In this document: positions 13,003-13,670 of the stretch, one piece after another
Position numbering within the stretch: the stretch's first letter is position 1
Layout of the letters: each line of letters starts with the position of its first letter
Source: an uncultured Clostridia bacterium
GTDB taxonomy: Bacteria > Bacillota > Clostridia > TANB77 > CAG-508
Assembly (NCBI GenBank): GCA_947627785.1
Contig: CANQXC010000015.1
Location: 1 to 13,670, forward strand
Direction: 5' to 3'
Length of the DNA stretch: 13,670 nt
Made by a program: the position numbers and the translations under genes
The notes under the pieces: model-generated
The model's input: only the letters and a program-made list of their open reading frames with translations
Told to the model about the DNA's origin: nothing
The model's database searches: none

Positions 13003-13670
13003 TTATACATATGGTTTTATGCTTTTATCTTCATTTATCTCTTCATTTAATCCAAAGTATGCTTCCATTATCTCTTTCGTAACTTCGGCTGTATAATAAC
13101 CATGTGAACCATTTTCTACAAATACTACTACAGCTATCTCTGGTGCTTCATAAGGTGCAAATCCAACAAACCATGCATTTGTTTTATCACCACTTGCTTC
13201 TGCTGAACCTGTTTTTCCTCCTATTTGTATTTTAAAATTTTTGAATATTGAATATGCTGTTCCTCCTTCTTCTGTAACTGATTGCATTCCTTCTAAAACC
13301 GTTTCTAGGTTTTCCTTTTGTATATTTAAATCTTGCAAATTACTTTGTTCTATTCCTAATCTATTATTAATATATTTTTCTACTACCTCTTCATCTACAG
13401 ATGTACCATCATTATTTACTATATCTTTTATAATTGATACATCAACCTGTTTTCCGCCATTTGTAAGCATAGCTATATATCTTGCCATCTGCAATGGTGT
13501 AAAGTTATTTTCTGCTTGTCCTATAACGGCTGATAACGTATTTCCATAATACCATGTTTCTCCTAATTTATCATATAAAGTTTTGCCTGCTAGTGTTCCT
13601 GATATTTCTCCAGGTAATTCTATATTTGTTTTTTGACCTAACCCAAAATAAGTTGCATATTTTTCTAATG
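13003..13670 (-). CDS. mrdA: Penicillin-binding protein 2 (transpeptidase C-terminal part; 5' end outside window)
   Basis: Cross-links peptidoglycan during cell elongation as partner of RodA. About 222 residues are visible and open to the right edge. Seen: GLGQKTNIELPGEISG, the conserved IGQAENNFTPLQMARYIAML block, the KTG catalytic motif in GGKTGSAE, then TNAWFVGFAP and a VVVFVENGSHGY strand. The serine SxxK and SxN motifs lie outside the window. A methionine at 13494 is internal, not the start, because homology continues upstream without a break. PBP2 is favoured over PBP3/SpoVD by the following minC. No in-frame CGG in the visible part. Confidence 0.85.
   Translation of the reverse strand, partial: LEKYATYFGLGQKTNIELPGEISGTLAGKTLYDKLGETWYYGNTLSAVIGQAENNFTPLQMARYIAMLTNGGKQVDVSIIKDIVNNDGTSVDEEVVEKYINNRLGIEQSNLQDLNIQKENLETVLEGMQSVTEEGGTAYSIFKNFKIQIGGKTGSAEASGDKTNAWFVGFAPYEAPEIAVVVFVENGSHGYYTAEVTKEIMEAYFGLNEEINEDKSIKPYV

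Overview
The window reads as chromosome from a low-GC Firmicute, most likely an anaerobic gut Clostridia. Codon use is AT-rich and genes have strong AGGAGG-type ribosome sites. Formate-tetrahydrofolate ligase, CwlD, a PBP2-minC operon and a class D sortase with an SpaA/TQXA-type surface protein all fit that group. No rRNA, tRNA, CRISPR, insertion sequence or phage gene was seen.

Layout. 1-986 (-): FemAB-type peptidoglycan bridge enzyme, cut by the window edge. 1222-1798 (-): Maf. 1890-3224 (-): secreted thioester-like/SpaA surface protein ending in LPKTGM. 3265-3904 (-): class D sortase. 4258-4974 and 5148-6794 (-): two unrecognised proteins sharing a paralogous domain; the larger adds coiled coil and a 15-residue Pro/Glu/Gln repeat. 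6960-8630 (+): fhs. 8622-11318 (-): operon of a membrane-anchored Ig-like protein, a REC-GGDEF protein and a CwlD-type amidase. 11514-12269 (+): three small genes of unknown role. 12368-13670 (-): end of a PBP2 gene followed by minC.

Main result. By hand reading of about 4,060 codons, the codon CGG occurs in the working reading frame five times: once in maf, once in the sortase gene and three times in succession in the amidase gene. At each one, skipping the C (reading C-GGA or C-GGT as one glycine) gives the conserved family sequence. In maf and the sortase gene it joins two halves that would otherwise end within seven codons. In the amidase it turns a nonsense stretch into the canonical zinc-amidase motif DAGHGGEDGGA; three +1 steps return to the original frame, so an ordinary gene caller sees one intact ORF. 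I found no in-frame CGG that reads as ordinary arginine and no other frame break. CGC and CGT do encode conserved arginines in fhs. The simplest reading is that CGG has no normal arginine meaning here and works as a +1 frameshift or four-base glycine codon (CGGN). Systematic sequence error is the rival explanation to exclude.

The genes lean toward the cell envelope: bridge formation, surface-protein sorting, septum and cell-shape control, and cortex hydrolysis. All three CGG-dependent genes (maf, sortase, cwlD) have roles linked to the envelope, division or sporulation, and each needs correct CGG decoding to give an active product.
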